NCBI GenBank assembly: GCA_025458165.1
Contig: JALOTB010000028.1
Location: forward strand, 1-46,981
Source of the DNA: Chromatiaceae bacterium
Lineage (GTDB): Bacteria; Pseudomonadota; Gammaproteobacteria; Chromatiales; Chromatiaceae
Direction: 5' to 3'
DNA: 46,981 nucleotides
Part shown: one piece after another, positions 19,227 to 29,206 of the stretch
How positions within the stretch are numbered: position 1 is the first letter of the stretch
How the letters are laid out: each line of letters opens with the position of its first letter
Notes under the pieces: model-generated
What the model saw: the letters and a program-made list of their open reading frames with translations, nothing else
The model's database searches: none
Told to the model about the DNA's origin: nothing
Program-made: the position numbers and the translations under genes

Positions 19227-19330
19227 CTCCGACCCATGCCCCGCACTCACTTGGCGCTGGAATGAGGGAACCTGTGTGATGCGGATGAGTCCTAACTGCT
19301 TTGAAGTTCCCCGGTTGTACTAGTCCCTCG

Positions 19331-20851
19331 ATGTCCAAGCCCAACCTTGCCCTGACCGAGGGCGACGATCCCTTTGCGATCGACCACCTGGCTGGCGAGC
19401 CCCAGGAGCTCGAGACCGAGCTCGACGTCCTCGGCGAGCCCGGCAACGACGACTCGTACGCGGTCCCGCGTCGAGATCCACTGCGCCCTGACCGGAGCGG
19501 CGGTCCGGCCGTTTTGGTGCGCCGGGACGAGTCGTCGACCGACCCCTTCGTCAGTTACCTGCGGGACATGGAGGCCTACGCGCTCCTTACCAAGGAGCAG
19601 GAGGTGGAGCTCGCGCAGGGGATGGAGGCCGGGCTGCGCGCCGTTGCCGCCACGGTCGCGGACTGTCCGCCCGCAATCGACGCGGCGCTGGCGTTGTTCG
19701 CCCGGGTCTTTGCCGGCGAGCTCGCGGCGGAGGCCCTGCTCGTCGTCCCGGCGACGGGCACCGAGGGTGCGGAGCTGGCGCAGCAGGAGTCGGCCGAGTG
19801 TATCGAGGCCTTGGTCCCTCGTTTCGAGCAGCTCCAAGCGCTCCGCGGCGGGCTTGGCCGGACCTGCCGGCGCCACGGTGTGGGGAGCCTGCCGGCCGAG
19901 ACGGCGCGTCGCCGTCTGGCGGAGGCCTTCGCCACCGTCCCGCTATCCCCCGCGGGCGTCGAGCGTCTGGCGCAGGTGCTTGATCCGTTGATCGCGGAGG
20001 CCCGCCGCCAGCGGCGCGCGGACTCGGGCGACGAGGTGGCGCTGCGGCGTCTTGAGTCTGAGTCCGCGATGCCGCTCGCGGCGATCATCGAGGCCGGCGA
20101 GCGGCTGGCGCGCAGCCGCGCCCGGGCCCGTCGCGCGCGCGACGGGCTCATCAACGGCAACCTGCGGCTGGTGATCTCGGTCGCAAAGCGCTTCCGCAAC
20201 CGCGGTCTGTCGCTCAACGACCTCATCCAGGAAGGCAACATCGGTCTGATGCGGGCGGTGGAAAAGTTTGACTACCGCCGCGGTTTCAAATTTTCCACCT
20301 ATGCCCACTGGTGGATCCGTCAGGCGGTCACCCGTGCCATTCACGAGAAGGCGCGCACCATCCGCGTCCCCGTGCACATGCTGGAGCGGATCAACGGCCT
20401 GCGGCGCGCGGCGCGTGAGATCCACAGCGAGCAAGGGCGCAAGGCCCTGGCCCGCGAGCTGGCCGAGCGGCTGGGCGAGCCGGTCGAGAAGGTGCGTGCG
20501 ATGTGGCACTTGACCGAGGATACCCTCTCGCTTCAGACCCCCTTGCGGGACAACGAGGCCGAGCTCTGCGACCTGATCGCCGACGAGGAGGCAGGCAATC
20601 CCGAGGATCACGCGGGCGAGGAGGGGATGCGCAGCCAGGTTCAGCGGCTGCTCGCTGGCTTGACCCCGCGTGAGGCCGAGGTGCTGACCCTGCGCTTCGG
20701 CATCGAAACCGGCCAGGAGCTCACCCTGGGGCAGATCGGCGAACGCTGGGGCGTGTCCCGCGAGCGGGTGCGTCAGATCCAGCTTGCGGCGGTCGACAAG
20801 GTCCGCGAGAGCGGACTCGCCGAGCACCTGCGGGCCTTCCTGGAGGACTGA
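19331..20851 (+). CDS. RpoD-like sigma-70 factor lacking region 1.1
   Basis: 506-residue group 1/2 sigma factor. Region 1.2: [20 protein letters not shown] (69-88). A ~150-residue non-conserved insert follows. Region 2: [14 protein letters not shown] (276-288), [20 protein letters not shown] and [19 protein letters not shown] (319-337), with the Q and T used to read the -10 box. Region 3 follows with [14 protein letters not shown], and region 4.2 with [18 protein letters not shown] (467-484). RpoD proper is longer (about 600), has region 1.1 and a different region 4.2, so this is probably a second, RpoD-like factor. The upstream TTG at 19301 would add 10 residues; ATG 19331 is preferred. Ribosome-binding site is weak. 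Confidence 0.88.
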   Translation: MSKPNLALTEGDDPFAIDHLAGEPQELETELDVLGEPGNDDSYAVPRRDPLRPDRSGGPAVLVRRDESSTDPFVSYLRDMEAYALLTKEQEVELAQGMEAGLRAVAATVADCPPAIDAALALFARVFAGELAAEALLVVPATGTEGAELAQQESAECIEALVPRFEQLQALRGGLGRTCRRHGVGSLPAETARRRLAEAFATVPLSPAGVERLAQVLDPLIAEARRQRRADSGDEVALRRLESESAMPLAAIIEAGERLARSRARARRARDGLINGNLRLVISVAKRFRNRGLSLNDLIQEGNIGLMRAVEKFDYRRGFKFSTYAHWWIRQAVTRAIHEKARTIRVPVHMLERINGLRRAAREIHSEQGRKALARELAERLGEPVEKVRAMWHLTEDTLSLQTPLRDNEAELCDLIADEEAGNPEDHAGEEGMRSQVQRLLAGLTPREAEVLTLRFGIETGQELTLGQIGERWGVSRERVRQIQLAAVDKVRESGLAEHLRAFLED

Positions 20852-21272
20852 CCGAGACGGCGCCATGTCCAAGTGCCCAAGCACTTGAACATGAAGCGAA
20901 GCGCCAATCGCGCTTCTCGTTTCGCGTAGTGAAAAATCCCAGGCATGGGATTTTCAATCCCCCACAGTCGCCCAAACGACAGAAACTGAACGAAGTCAGG
21001 AACGGCATTGTCGACTTCCGTTCGGGTGGGGGGCGGGGAGGACCCATCCATCAGCGTCTCCCTTGAGGCGCTTCACCCCTCTGCCTGCCAAGTGTGTCTC
21101 CTCCGCCCGCGGGGGCCGCCTGCGGTTGCGGCGCGACAACTGGGGTCGCAGCGCGCCTGGCGGTCAAACCAGGGGGTCCCGGGTCGCCGTCCCAGACCGC
21201 TGTTTAGGCTGGATCCGCGATAGCCAGTCGCCGCGATGCCCCAGCGTAGGCGAAGGGCATGCCCCCCGGTGA
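20852..21272. other. 421-bp convergent gap between sigma gene and rne
   Basis: Contains three hairpins (20866-20954) described separately, then about 300 bp with no convincing gene. A minus-strand frame of 92 codons (20773-21051) overlaps the sigma gene and reads through the hairpins; its composition follows the palindromes, so I do not call it a gene. The last 200 bp lack any T-tract terminator for rne that I can see. Confidence 0.55.
20867..20954. terminator. Chain of three hairpins, probable bidirectional terminator/repeat
   Basis: Three perfect stems in 90 bp: CAAGTGC/GCACTTG with loop CCAA (20870-20887), GAAGCGC/GCGCTTC with loop CAATC (20898-20916), and AAAATCCCA/TGGGATTTT with loop GGCA (20933-20954). 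The third has A-runs on one side and T-runs on the other, so it can end transcription in both directions: from the sigma gene (+) and from rne (-). The serial arrangement is more than a terminator needs and looks like a structured intergenic repeat. Confidence 0.6.
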
Positions 21273-24230
21273 TCAGTCTGCGACGGCCTTGGACTCGCCC
21301 TGGCCGCCCTGAGCCTCCGCGCGGCGGGTTTGGGTTTCCGGCTCGGCCCGGGCGGCGAGGCTCGGCGTCGGGTCGACCGGCTTCGTTGGCGCTTCCGCCG
21401 GACGAGTCCGCGGGCCGGTTGCCTCCCTCTCCGGATCGGCGCCCGATGGCTTGCCGGACTCGATCCCTTCCGCGCTGCTGACGACATCGCCGGACTCGCT
21501 CGTCCGCGCGCCACCCCGTTTGCGACCGCGCCCGCCCCGGCGCCTTCGGCTCGGACGCGGCCGCTCGGGCGCGCCTGACTCGGGGGTGGTCTGCGCGGCC
21601 TCGTCCGGACCGGGGGCGAGCGCCGGCCCCGACTCGACCGACATCGCGCGCGGCTCGGGGGCCGCTCCTGGCTCCTGTTGGGCCGGGGTCGGCTCGGGGG
21701 AGGGTGGCGGCTCCGCCGCGGCCTCGGGTCCGGATGGCCCGATCGGGGGCGTCGCGGTTCGTGTCGCCGCGGCCTCCGGCTCGGGTCGGGGCGCGCGGGG
21801 AGCCGAAGGCGCTTCCGCGACCGCCGGGGCGGAGGGCTCGGCGGCCGGCTCGACCGGCCGGCGCGGGAACAGGGGTAGGGCCTCCGCGGTGGACTCGACG
21901 GGGGCGGGTGCGGGCCGGGGTGCCGGCTCGGGCGCACTGGTCGGGTGCTCGGTCTCGGTCGGTCCCGCTGGGCTCACGACCGCATCCGGACGAGCGGCCT
22001 CGCGCGGCGGCTTGGCGGGCTCGCGCCTGGGCTCGACGATGTCGGCCAGGGCGGGCTCGTCCTGGGGACCCGGTGTTGCGGCGGTGATCGGTCCCAGCTC
22101 CTCGGGGCGCCGCCCCTCGGGGCCGCGCGGTCCACGTCCTCGCCCGGCGCGACGGGACCCGCGATCGCCGGTGTCCTCTGGCACCCGGCGCTCGGGCTGG
22201 GCGCCCCGGGGGCGCTGGTCGGCCTCCCTTGGGGTGCGCTGGTCCGGCGGCGAGCGACGGCCGCGGTCGTCACGTCCCTCGCCTGGTACCCCGCGTTCAC
22301 GCTCGCGCTCACCCTCACGCTCGGGACCGCGGGGCTGGGGCCGCTGGGGCGTTGCCTGACTCGGCTGGCTGGCCCCGCGCGCCTCGCCGCGACGCGTGTC
22401 GCGGCGCTCGTCGAGACGCCGCGGCCGTTCCTCACGCTCCCGGCGGGGAGGGGCGCTCGCGACCTGGGGCGGAGCGGGGGCCGGCTCGACCTCTGCCTTC
22501 GGGGCGAAGAGATTCGTCCAGATACGCTTGAGCAGACTCTCGGCCGGCCGGTCCTGCCGCGGTGGCGGTGCTGCGGTCGGCTCTGCCGGTGGCTCGACCT
22601 CACGCGGCGGCGGGGCGGGGGTCACAGGTGCGATCTGCTTGACGGCGGGCTCCGCCGGACGCGGTGCCTCGGAGGGGCGGCCGTACTCGATCTGGCTGGC
22701 GTCGACCGCGGGGGTGAGCTCGTAGCTCGGCTGGTCCTTGGGCAGCTTGCCCATATCCTGGGTGCGGATGCGCTCGATGCGGTAGTCCGGGGTCTCTAGG
22801 TGCTCGTTGGGGAGCAGGATCACCTCGACGTCCTGGCGCTCCTCGATGGCCAGGATGCTCCGGCGTTTCTCGTTGAGCAGGAAGGTCGCGACCGCGACGG
22901 GGAGCTGGGCGAGGATGCGCTGGGTGCTCTCCTTCATCGCCTCTTCCTCGACGATGCGCAGGATCGAGAGCGCGAGCGACTCCACCCCGCGAATGGTCCC
23001 CTGGCCCTTGCAGCGCGGGCAGGTGAGCTGGCTCGACTCGCCGAGCGAGGGGCGCAGGCGCTGGCGTGACATCTCCAGCAGCCCGAAGCGCGAGATCCGC
23101 CCGACCTGGACCCGGGCGCGGTCCTGCTTCATGGCCTCGCGCAGGCGGTTCTCGACCTCGCGCTGGTTGCGCGCCGGGGTCATGTCGATGAAGTCGATGA
23201 CGAAAAGGCCGCCGAGGTCGCGCAGCCGAAGCTGGCGGGCGATCTCGTCCGCGGCCTCCAGATTGGTGTTGAGGGCGGTCTCCTCGATGTCGGCGCCCTT
23301 GGTGGCGCGCGCCGAGTTGATGTCGATCGAGGTCAGGGCCTCGGTGTGGTCGATGACGATCGAGCCGCCCGAGGGGAGCTGCACCGAGCGCTGGAAGGCG
23401 GTCTCGATCTGGCTCTCGATCTGGTAGCGGGTGAAGAGCGGGACCTCGTCGTCGTAGAGCCGCAGCTTCTTGGCGTTGTTCGGCATCACCTGGCGGATGA
23501 AGGTCTCCGCCTTCTCGTACATCTTGCGGTCGTCGACCACGATCTCGCCGATGTCAACGCGGAGATAATCGCGGATCGAGCGGATGATGACGTCGCTCTC
23601 TTGGTAGATCAGGAAGGGTGCCTTGCGCTCCTTGGCGGACTGCTCGATCGCCTGCCAGAGCTGGAGCAGATAGTCGAGGTCCCACTGGAGCTCCTCGACG
23701 CTCTTGCCGACCCCGGCAGTGCGCACGATCAGCCCCATGTCCTCGGGGAACTGGAGCTGGCTCATGGCGTCGCGCAGCTCCGATCGGTCCGCGCCCTCGA
23801 TTCGGCGCGAGACCCCCCCCGCGCGCGGGTTGTTGGGCATCAGGACCAGGTAGCGCCCGGCGAGCGAGATGAAGGTGGTCAGCGCCGCCCCCTTGTTGCC
23901 GCGCTCCTCTTTGTCGATCTGGACGACGACCTCGGTGCGTTCTTTCAGCGCCTCCTTGATGCTGACGCGCGAGCCCGGCTTGACCGCCTCGGGATCGAGG
24001 TAGGCCCGGGCGATCTCCTTCAGCGGGAGAAAGCCATGGCGCTCGGCCCCGTAGTCGACGAACGCGGCCTCTAGACTAGGCTCAACTCTGGTGATGGTCC
24101 CTTTGTAGATATTGGCCTTTTTTTGCTCCCGGCCGGGGGACTCGATGTCGAGGTTAAAGAGCTTCTGGCCGTCGACGATGGCAACGCGCAACTCTTCGGG
24201 CTGAGTTGCGTTGATCAGCATTCGTTTCAT
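21273..24230 (-). CDS. rne: Ribonuclease E
   Basis: Essential endoribonuclease that starts mRNA decay and matures rRNA and tRNA, and the scaffold of the degradosome. 985 residues. Start [10 protein letters not shown] is family-exact; ATG 24230. Residues ~36-120 hold the S1 domain ([20 protein letters not shown]). The DNase I-like active site keeps D303 (SIDINSA) and D346 (FVIDFIDM), at the same numbers as E. coli, and the Zn-link CPRCKGQG (C404, C407). Beyond ~520 the protein is low-complexity, rich in Pro/Arg/Glu/Ala: the disordered arm that binds RNA and partners. The arm's short helices for membrane and enolase binding are not obvious. Divergent from rluC with a 465-bp shared leader. Confidence 0.97.
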   Translation of the reverse strand: MKRMLINATQPEELRVAIVDGQKLFNLDIESPGREQKKANIYKGTITRVEPSLEAAFVDYGAERHGFLPLKEIARAYLDPEAVKPGSRVSIKEALKERTEVVVQIDKEERGNKGAALTTFISLAGRYLVLMPNNPRAGGVSRRIEGADRSELRDAMSQLQFPEDMGLIVRTAGVGKSVEELQWDLDYLLQLWQAIEQSAKERKAPFLIYQESDVIIRSIRDYLRVDIGEIVVDDRKMYEKAETFIRQVMPNNAKKLRLYDDEVPLFTRYQIESQIETAFQRSVQLPSGGSIVIDHTEALTSIDINSARATKGADIEETALNTNLEAADEIARQLRLRDLGGLFVIDFIDMTPARNQREVENRLREAMKQDRARVQVGRISRFGLLEMSRQRLRPSLGESSQLTCPRCKGQGTIRGVESLALSILRIVEEEAMKESTQRILAQLPVAVATFLLNEKRRSILAIEERQDVEVILLPNEHLETPDYRIERIRTQDMGKLPKDQPSYELTPAVDASQIEYGRPSEAPRPAEPAVKQIAPVTPAPPPREVEPPAEPTAAPPPRQDRPAESLLKRIWTNLFAPKAEVEPAPAPPQVASAPPRREREERPRRLDERRDTRRGEARGASQPSQATPQRPQPRGPEREGERERERGVPGEGRDDRGRRSPPDQRTPREADQRPRGAQPERRVPEDTGDRGSRRAGRGRGPRGPEGRRPEELGPITAATPGPQDEPALADIVEPRREPAKPPREAARPDAVVSPAGPTETEHPTSAPEPAPRPAPAPVESTAEALPLFPRRPVEPAAEPSAPAVAEAPSAPRAPRPEPEAAATRTATPPIGPSGPEAAAEPPPSPEPTPAQQEPGAAPEPRAMSVESGPALAPGPDEAAQTTPESGAPERPRPSRRRRGGRGRKRGGARTSESGDVVSSAEGIESGKPSGADPEREATGPRTRPAEAPTKPVDPTPSLAARAEPETQTRRAEAQGGQGESKAVAD

Positions 24231-24695
24231 GGGTCCTTGATCCTGTGAGGCGGAGCCCGCTCGCCGGGGTGGCTGCACCCCGCAGGACCGGTAGCCCGGA
24301 GGCGCGCCGCCTGGCGCTGCCCCGGGGCCTGAGCAGCAACGCCCTGCCGCCGGGCCGTGATCTCAGTATTGCCGGGAGGGTAGGGGTCGAGCGGGCACGC
24401 ACGTTTGTTTTCATCACCCTGACCGCCGTCGAGCGGGCGGTCGTCTTTCACTGCCCCACGGGGTCGCGGGGCCTGGGAATCTTCGAGCGGGGCTCCCGAG
24501 CGGTGCGCCTTGGCACCAGCCGTGCCGGGGTATCCCGGTGTACAATCCGCGCCCGCTCGCCGGCCGGCCGCGGGCGCTGCGCCGGCGGCCAGAGGTGCGG
24601 ACGCACGGCGAGGGGCTCGGTGCCCCGGGAACGGGTTTGCGCCAGCGGCTGCGGCGCAAGCGAAAAATGGTAGCAGTGAAGGACAACCGTATCAA
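24231..24695. promoter_or_regulatory. Divergent rne / rluC control region
   Basis: 465 bp without a gene. In E. coli and relatives rne has a long structured leader that RNase E itself cuts to limit its own synthesis; the long gap here is consistent. A stable hairpin lies in the rne leader: GACCGCC / GGCGGTC with an 8-base loop (24421-24442). Other GC-rich inverted pieces are present (for example around 24551-24600). Which strand's transcript carries the control is inferred from the family, not seen. Confidence 0.5.
24538..24546 (+). promoter_or_regulatory. Possible extended -10 box for rluC
   Basis: GTG then TACAAT (24541-24546), a near-consensus -10 preceded by TG and followed by a GC-rich stretch. 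No convincing -35 stands 16-18 bp upstream. It would give an rluC leader of about 140 bases. Confidence 0.33.
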
Positions 24696-25685
24696 ATGAG
24701 CAACGCAGCGCCCGCCGCCGGCCCCACCAGCCCGGCCCAGCCGGGCCCGGGCGGGGCCGAGTATCTGCGCGTGGACGGCGAGCTTGCGGGGCAGCGCATC
24801 GACAATTTCCTCCTCGCCCGCGTCAAGGGCGTGCCGCGCAGCCACCTCTACCGCGTGCTGCGCCGGGGCGAGGTGCGCGTCAACAAGGGCCGGGTGCGCC
24901 CGAGCTATCGGCTGCAGGAGGGCGACCTAGTACGCATCCCCCCGCTGCGCACCGGGGAAGAGCCCCCTCAGGCTCAGCCCTCCCGCGGCGAGCTTGCCCG
25001 TCTCGAGCAGGCGATCCTTTACGAGGACGAGCGCCTGATCGCGATCGATAAGCCCGCCGGGCTCGCTGTACACGGGGGCAGTGGATTGAGCCACGGGGTG
25101 ATCGAGGCGATGCGCCGGCTGCGCCCGGATCTGACTGACCTGGAGCTGGTGCACCGCCTCGACCGCGAGACCTCTGGCTGCCTGTTGCTCGCCAAGCGGC
25201 GTAGCGCCTTGCGCAGCCTGCATGCGGCGCTGCGTGCGAGCGAGGTGGACAAGCGATACCTCGCCTTGCTGGTGGGGCGGCTGCCGCGACGCGAGGTCGC
25301 AGTCGACGCCCCCCTGCGCAAGAACCTGCTGCGCGGCGGCGAGCGGGTCGTGCGGGTCGATCCGGCGGAGGGCAAGCCGGCGCGGACCGTGTTTCGTCGG
25401 CTGCGCCAGATCGGCGACCTGACGCTGGTCGAGGCGCAGCTTCTCACCGGGCGTACCCATCAGATCCGCGTCCACGCCGCTCACCTCGGCACGCCGATCG
25501 CTGGCGACGAGAAGTACGGCGATGCGGCGGCGAACCGTAGGCTGCGTGCCGAGGGGCTGAAGCGCTTGTTTTTACACGCCGCCGCCCTAACCGTGCCGCG
25601 CGAAGGCAAACCCCTACGCATCGAGGCGCCGCTCCCGGCGGAGCTCGCCGCGGTGCTGGCCTCGCTTGACGGCACCGCCGCCTGA
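24696..25685 (+). CDS. rluC: 23S rRNA pseudouridine synthase RluC
   Basis: Makes pseudouridines in 23S rRNA (955, 2504 and 2580 in E. coli). 329 residues. An S4 RNA-binding domain at ~28-85 ([20 protein letters not shown] ... [10 protein letters not shown]) precedes the catalytic domain with HRLDRETSG, catalytic Asp156, then [17 protein letters not shown] and GDEKYG. ATG 24696 gives the usual N-terminus; an upstream open extension of 62 codons is not conserved-looking. Position next to and divergent from rne is the conserved gammaproteobacterial arrangement and supports RluC over RluD. A HAD gene follows 57 bp later. Confidence 0.94.
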   Translation: MSNAAPAAGPTSPAQPGPGGAEYLRVDGELAGQRIDNFLLARVKGVPRSHLYRVLRRGEVRVNKGRVRPSYRLQEGDLVRIPPLRTGEEPPQAQPSRGELARLEQAILYEDERLIAIDKPAGLAVHGGSGLSHGVIEAMRRLRPDLTDLELVHRLDRETSGCLLLAKRRSALRSLHAALRASEVDKRYLALLVGRLPRREVAVDAPLRKNLLRGGERVVRVDPAEGKPARTVFRRLRQIGDLTLVEAQLLTGRTHQIRVHAAHLGTPIAGDEKYGDAAANRRLRAEGLKRLFLHAAALTVPREGKPLRIEAPLPAELAAVLASLDGTAA

Positions 25686-25742
25686 CGCCGTCGGCCTCAC
25701 TCACTGGATACCTCAAGCGCGGTCGTTCGTTGCGCCAGCATC

Positions 25743-26399
25743 ATGTCGTTTGAGCTCATCGTTTTCGACTGGGACGGGACCCTGATGGATTCCGAGGCCC
25801 GTATCGTCGCCTGTATCCAGGCCGCCTTCGCCGATGCGGGCCGCAGTGCGCCGGACCGCGCGGCGGCCCGCAACGTCATCGGGCTCGGGCTCGACGAGGC
25901 CATGGCCATGCTCTGGCCGGAGGCGAGCATCGCCGAGCGCGATCGGATCGTCGCCGGCTACCGGCACCATTTCCTCGGGGGCAATGAGACCCCGTCGGAC
26001 CTGTTCCCGGGTGCGGTCGAGCTGCTCGACTGGCTGGCTGGCCGCGGCTACCTGTTGGCGGTGGCGACCGGCAAGAGCCGCCGGGGGCTCGACCATGCGC
26101 TGGAGAGCACCGGCCTCGCATCGCGCTTCCAGGCAACGCGCTGCGCCGACGAGACCCGCTCCAAGCCGCACCCGCAGATGCTCCTTGAGGTGATGGATGA
26201 GCTCAGCGTGCCCCCAGCGGACACCCTGATGGTCGGCGATACCGAGTACGACATGCTGATGGCCCGCAACGCCGGGACCCGGGCGCTGGCGGTGTGTCAC
26301 GGGGTGCACGAGCGCGAGCGTCTGCTCCGTCATGGGGCCCTGGCGTGTCTCGCCTCCCTGCACGAGTTTCCCGCCTGGTTGGTCGAGGAGTTGGCATGA
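25743..26399 (+). CDS. HAD-IA hydrolase (Gph/YqaB-like phosphatase)
   Basis: 218 residues. HAD motif I FDWDGTLMDS gives nucleophile D9 and acid/base D11; cap C1 at ~20-80; motif II VATGKS; motif III Lys in RSKPHPQML; motif IV VGDTEYDMLMA. Phosphoglycolate phosphatase-type folds share this pattern, but the substrate cannot be read from sequence. It lies between rluC and sppA, as in Pseudomonas, and its last 4 bp (ATGA) overlap the sppA start, so the two are translationally coupled. Confidence 0.9.
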   Translation: MSFELIVFDWDGTLMDSEARIVACIQAAFADAGRSAPDRAAARNVIGLGLDEAMAMLWPEASIAERDRIVAGYRHHFLGGNETPSDLFPGAVELLDWLAGRGYLLAVATGKSRRGLDHALESTGLASRFQATRCADETRSKPHPQMLLEVMDELSVPPADTLMVGDTEYDMLMARNAGTRALAVCHGVHERERLLRHGALACLASLHEFPAWLVEELA

Positions 26400-27379
26400 A
26401 TCTCAAGTTCTGGCAGCGCAAGCAGCCACCCGCCGGTCCCGGCGATCCGGACTGGGAGAAGGCCCTGGTGACACAAGTGGTCCAGGACAGCATCAACGAC
26501 CGGCGCAGCGCCCGGCGCTGGGGCAATACCTTTAAGCTGTTGACCTTTCTCTACCTCTTCGCCTTGCTCCTGATCCTGCGCCCGCTCGACAGTTGGAAGG
26601 ACTTGGGTCTCAGCGAGGAGCACACGGCGCTCATCGAGGTGAAGGGCGTCATTGCCCCCGAGACCCAGGCGAGCGCCGACAAGCTGGTGACGGCGCTGCG
26701 CGAGGCGTTCGAGGACGAGAACACCAAGGGCGTGATCCTGCGCATCAACAGCCCTGGGGGGAGCCCCGTCCAGGCTGGCTACGTCAACGACGAGATCCGC
26801 CGCCTGCGGGAGAAGCACCCCGATACGCCCGTGTACGCCGTGGTCGCGGACCTCTGCGCCTCCGGCGGCTATTACATCGCCGTAGCGGCCGACAAGATCT
26901 ACGTCGATAAGGCGAGTCTGGTCGGCTCGATCGGCGTGCGGATCGACGCCTTCGGCCTCGAGGAGGCGATGGAGAATCTCGGTATTGAGCGCCGCCTGCT
27001 CACCGCCGGCGAGAACAAGGGCATCCTTGATCCGTTCTCACCCCTGCCGGAGAACCAGCGCGAGTTCCTGCAAGCGGTGCTCAACCAGCTCCACGCGCAG
27101 TTCATCGACCGCGTGCGCGAGGGCCGCGGCGATCGCTTGAAGGGCGGCGAGGAGCTCTTCTCTGGGCTCTTCTGGAGCGGCGAGCAGAGCATTGAGCTGG
27201 GACTGGCCGACGCGCTCGGCAGCAGCAGCTACGTGGCCCGCGAGGTGATCGGGGCGGAGAAGATTGTCGAGTTCACCAAGAAGAGGGACCTGTTCGCCCG
27301 CCTCGCCGATCGCCTCGGCGCCGCCCTCGCCGAGGGTCTGCTTGGTGTGACGGGCGGCGCCTATCCGATGCTGCGATGA
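26396..27379 (+). CDS. sppA: Signal peptide peptidase SppA, short form (S49)
   Basis: Membrane protease that degrades cleaved signal peptides. 327 residues, the short (single-domain) form. A cytoplasmic N-terminus with basic residues, one membrane anchor at about 45-62 (LKLLTFLYLFALLLILRPL), then the S49 domain: RINSPGGSPVQAG (oxyanion region), ADLCASGGYYIA with nucleophile Ser156, and GENKGILDP with general-base Lys208. The 52-residue Ser-Lys spacing is that of Bacillus SppA. Starts inside the HAD stop (ATGA). Converges on maf after 10 bp. Confidence 0.93.
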   Translation: MNLKFWQRKQPPAGPGDPDWEKALVTQVVQDSINDRRSARRWGNTFKLLTFLYLFALLLILRPLDSWKDLGLSEEHTALIEVKGVIAPETQASADKLVTALREAFEDENTKGVILRINSPGGSPVQAGYVNDEIRRLREKHPDTPVYAVVADLCASGGYYIAVAADKIYVDKASLVGSIGVRIDAFGLEEAMENLGIERRLLTAGENKGILDPFSPLPENQREFLQAVLNQLHAQFIDRVREGRGDRLKGGEELFSGLFWSGEQSIELGLADALGSSSYVAREVIGAEKIVEFTKKRDLFARLADRLGAALAEGLLGVTGGAYPMLR

Positions 27380-27389
27380 GGCAGCCTGC

Positions 27390-27986
27390 TCAGTCGCCGG
27401 GGGCGAGCACATCGACCCCGGCCCTTCCGAGCATTGCAGTCAGACGGATTAGAGGTAATCCGATCAAAGCGTTGGGATCGTCTCCTTCCAGCCGATTGAA
27501 GAGTGCGATCCCGAGTGCCTCGGACTTGAAGCTACCGGCGCAGTGGAAAGGGCGCTCCCGGTCGACGTAGCCCGCGATCTGCCGCGGGGTCAGCGCGCGG
27601 AAATACACGCGGAAGGGCTCGCAGATCACCTCGGCCTGCCCCGTTCGGGTGTCGAGCAGACAGAGCCCCGTGTAGAACACCACCACCCGGCCCGCGGCCT
27701 GGGCGAGCTGGCCGATGGCACGCTCGCGGTCGCCCGGTTTGCCCAGGATCGCCCCGTCGATGCACGCCACTTGGTCGGAGCCGATCACCAGCGCGCCGGG
27801 GTGCTGCGCCCCTACCGCCCGGGCCTTGGCCTCGGCCAGCCGGGTCACGAGCGCCTCCGGGCCCTCGGCGGGCAGCCGCGCCTCGTCCACCTCCGGACTG
27901 GTGACGTGGAAGGGCAGCCCGAGGCGCGCCAGGAGCTCGCGGCGAAAGGGGGAGGTGGAGGCGAGGACGATGGGGGGCAGGGCCAT
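27390..27986 (-). CDS. Maf-like nucleotide pyrophosphatase (YceF type)
   Basis: 198-residue Maf/HAM1-fold protein that removes abnormal nucleotides such as m7GTP. N-terminal signature VLASTSPFRRELLARLGLPF, VDEARLP, then VIGSDQVA with the catalytic Asp, and RPFHCAGSFKSEALGIALF near the C-terminus; the S-D-Q-V and C-A-G-S-F-K forms point to the YceF subfamily. In most gammaproteobacteria maf starts the yceD-rpmF-plsX-fab block; here it lies on the minus strand, converging on sppA, preceded 11 bp upstream by a membrane-protein gene and with no yceD or rpmF near. Confidence 0.93.
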   Translation of the reverse strand: MALPPIVLASTSPFRRELLARLGLPFHVTSPEVDEARLPAEGPEALVTRLAEAKARAVGAQHPGALVIGSDQVACIDGAILGKPGDRERAIGQLAQAAGRVVVFYTGLCLLDTRTGQAEVICEPFRVYFRALTPRQIAGYVDRERPFHCAGSFKSEALGIALFNRLEGDDPNALIGLPLIRLTAMLGRAGVDVLAPGD

Positions 27987-27997
27987 GGCTTGGTGGC

Positions 27998-28378
27998 TCA
28001 GTCGCCCCCGGCCGAGTTGTAGCGCGCGCCCTGTCGCGCCTGGGGGATCAGGGCAAGGAGCGCCGCGGCGAGCACGACCGGTACCCAGTAGAGCAGGCTG
28101 CCCTCGGCGTAGCCGTCGGTCAGCCAGCGCTGCTGGAGGACCGCGAGCAGGTGCAGGCCGAGCACGGCCGCACCCGGGGCGAGCCGGGCGCGTCCACGCA
28201 GGAAGTAGGCCAGTACGCCGTAGATCATGTACGGCAGTACGCCCACGGCCAGCATCAGGGGATCGAGCCGGAAGGCGCTGTCGAAGTGGGGGACGACCGC
28301 GGCCGCGAAGGACAAGGCGACGCCGCCGATGATGATCGCGATTGCCACGCGGGCTTCGTCTCGTGCTAAATCACTCAT
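27998..28378 (-). CDS. Small four-helix membrane protein, unknown function
   Basis: 126 residues, not recognised. Four hydrophobic segments at about 11-29 (VAIAIIIGGVALSFAAAVV), 38-60 (LDPLMLAVGVLPYMIYGVLA), 68-83 and 97-112. Start ATG 28378 has a perfect Shine-Dalgarno GGAGGT (28383-28388), which is why I do not use the longer start. The stop is 11 bp from the maf start on the same strand, so the pair is an operon. A DUF or transporter link is not evident. Confidence 0.8.
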   Translation of the reverse strand: MSDLARDEARVAIAIIIGGVALSFAAAVVPHFDSAFRLDPLMLAVGVLPYMIYGVLAYFLRGRARLAPGAAVLGLHLLAVLQQRWLTDGYAEGSLLYWVPVVLAAALLALIPQARQGARYNSAGGD

Positions 28379-28567
28379 GCCTACCTCCAATCGATGTTGG
28401 GCCGTCGAGCCCCGTCTTTTTCGCGCCGACTAGGTGTGTGGTGCTCCGGGCGGTTTCAACCGCGGGTGTGCGGGGCCCGGGTCCCCCATCCTGGGCGGCG
28501 GGCTCGGCCGCGCGGGGCTTCTGGGGTTATAGTTGCGGGGCTTGGGGTGTCAAGCGGAGGGGCTCGC

Positions 28568-29179
28568 ATGATGGTGGCTCGCTTCATCTTCACCGTGCTG
28601 GTCGTACTGCTCTCGACGGCGACGCTCGCCGAGGAGCGGCCTGAGGACGTCGCCGCGCGGTATCTCGAGGCCGTGCGCGACCGCGGCTTCGCGGCTGGGG
28701 CGGACTTTCTGCATCCGGACGAGATGGCCCGCTTCCAGCAGCTCTTGGTCCCCGTGCTCGAGTCCGAGCAGGCCGCCGGTGGGCGCGCGCTGCTCAACGC
28801 CACCTTCGGGCGCGATGCGACGCTGCTCAGCGCCCGACTGGCAGACCCGGCGGACTTTCTGCGGCGTTTCGCGCGTGTGATGGCGGTGCGGGCCCCCGAC
28901 CAGCCGACCGGCTTCGACCAGCTCCAGATACTCGGGACGGTTAACGAGGGGGAGACCATCCACGTGCTCGCGCGACTGCGTACGGCGCTCCCCGATGGAC
29001 CGAGCGATCGCCTGGTAGTGGTCAGCCTGCGGCCGTTCGAGGACGGTTGGCGGGTGATGCTAAGCCCGGAGATCGAGCAGGCGGCGCGCGCGATGGTGGA
29101 GCCCCTGCCCAGCGGCCGCCAGCGCCCGCGTCCGCTCCAGGAGCCCGAGCCCTTGCCACTGGAGGCCGAGCGCCGCTAG
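28568..29179 (+). CDS. Secreted protein, unknown function
   Basis: 203 residues. Sec signal peptide 1-21 (MMVARFIFTVLVVLLSTATLA). The mature part is alpha/beta, beginning EERPEDVAARYLEAVRDRGF, with VNEGETIHVLARLRTALPDG and LVVVSLRPFEDGWRVMLSPE, a pattern reminiscent of NTF2-like or lumazine-binding folds that carry a phenotype in envelope stress; I cannot assign it. Pro/Glu/Arg-rich tail (last 25). Two ATGs, 28568 and 28571, are equivalent. It converges on the DUF4174 gene after 27 bp. Confidence 0.75.
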   Translation: MMVARFIFTVLVVLLSTATLAEERPEDVAARYLEAVRDRGFAAGADFLHPDEMARFQQLLVPVLESEQAAGGRALLNATFGRDATLLSARLADPADFLRRFARVMAVRAPDQPTGFDQLQILGTVNEGETIHVLARLRTALPDGPSDRLVVVSLRPFEDGWRVMLSPEIEQAARAMVEPLPSGRQRPRPLQEPEPLPLEAERR

Positions 29180-29206
29180 GCGGGCGCGGCGGCTCCCGAG
29201 CCGCGG

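Noticed and set aside
20773..21051. 92-codon minus-strand frame over the sigma-rne gap
   Set aside because: It overlaps the sigma gene's end and reads through three palindromes; likely an artefact of repeat sequence.
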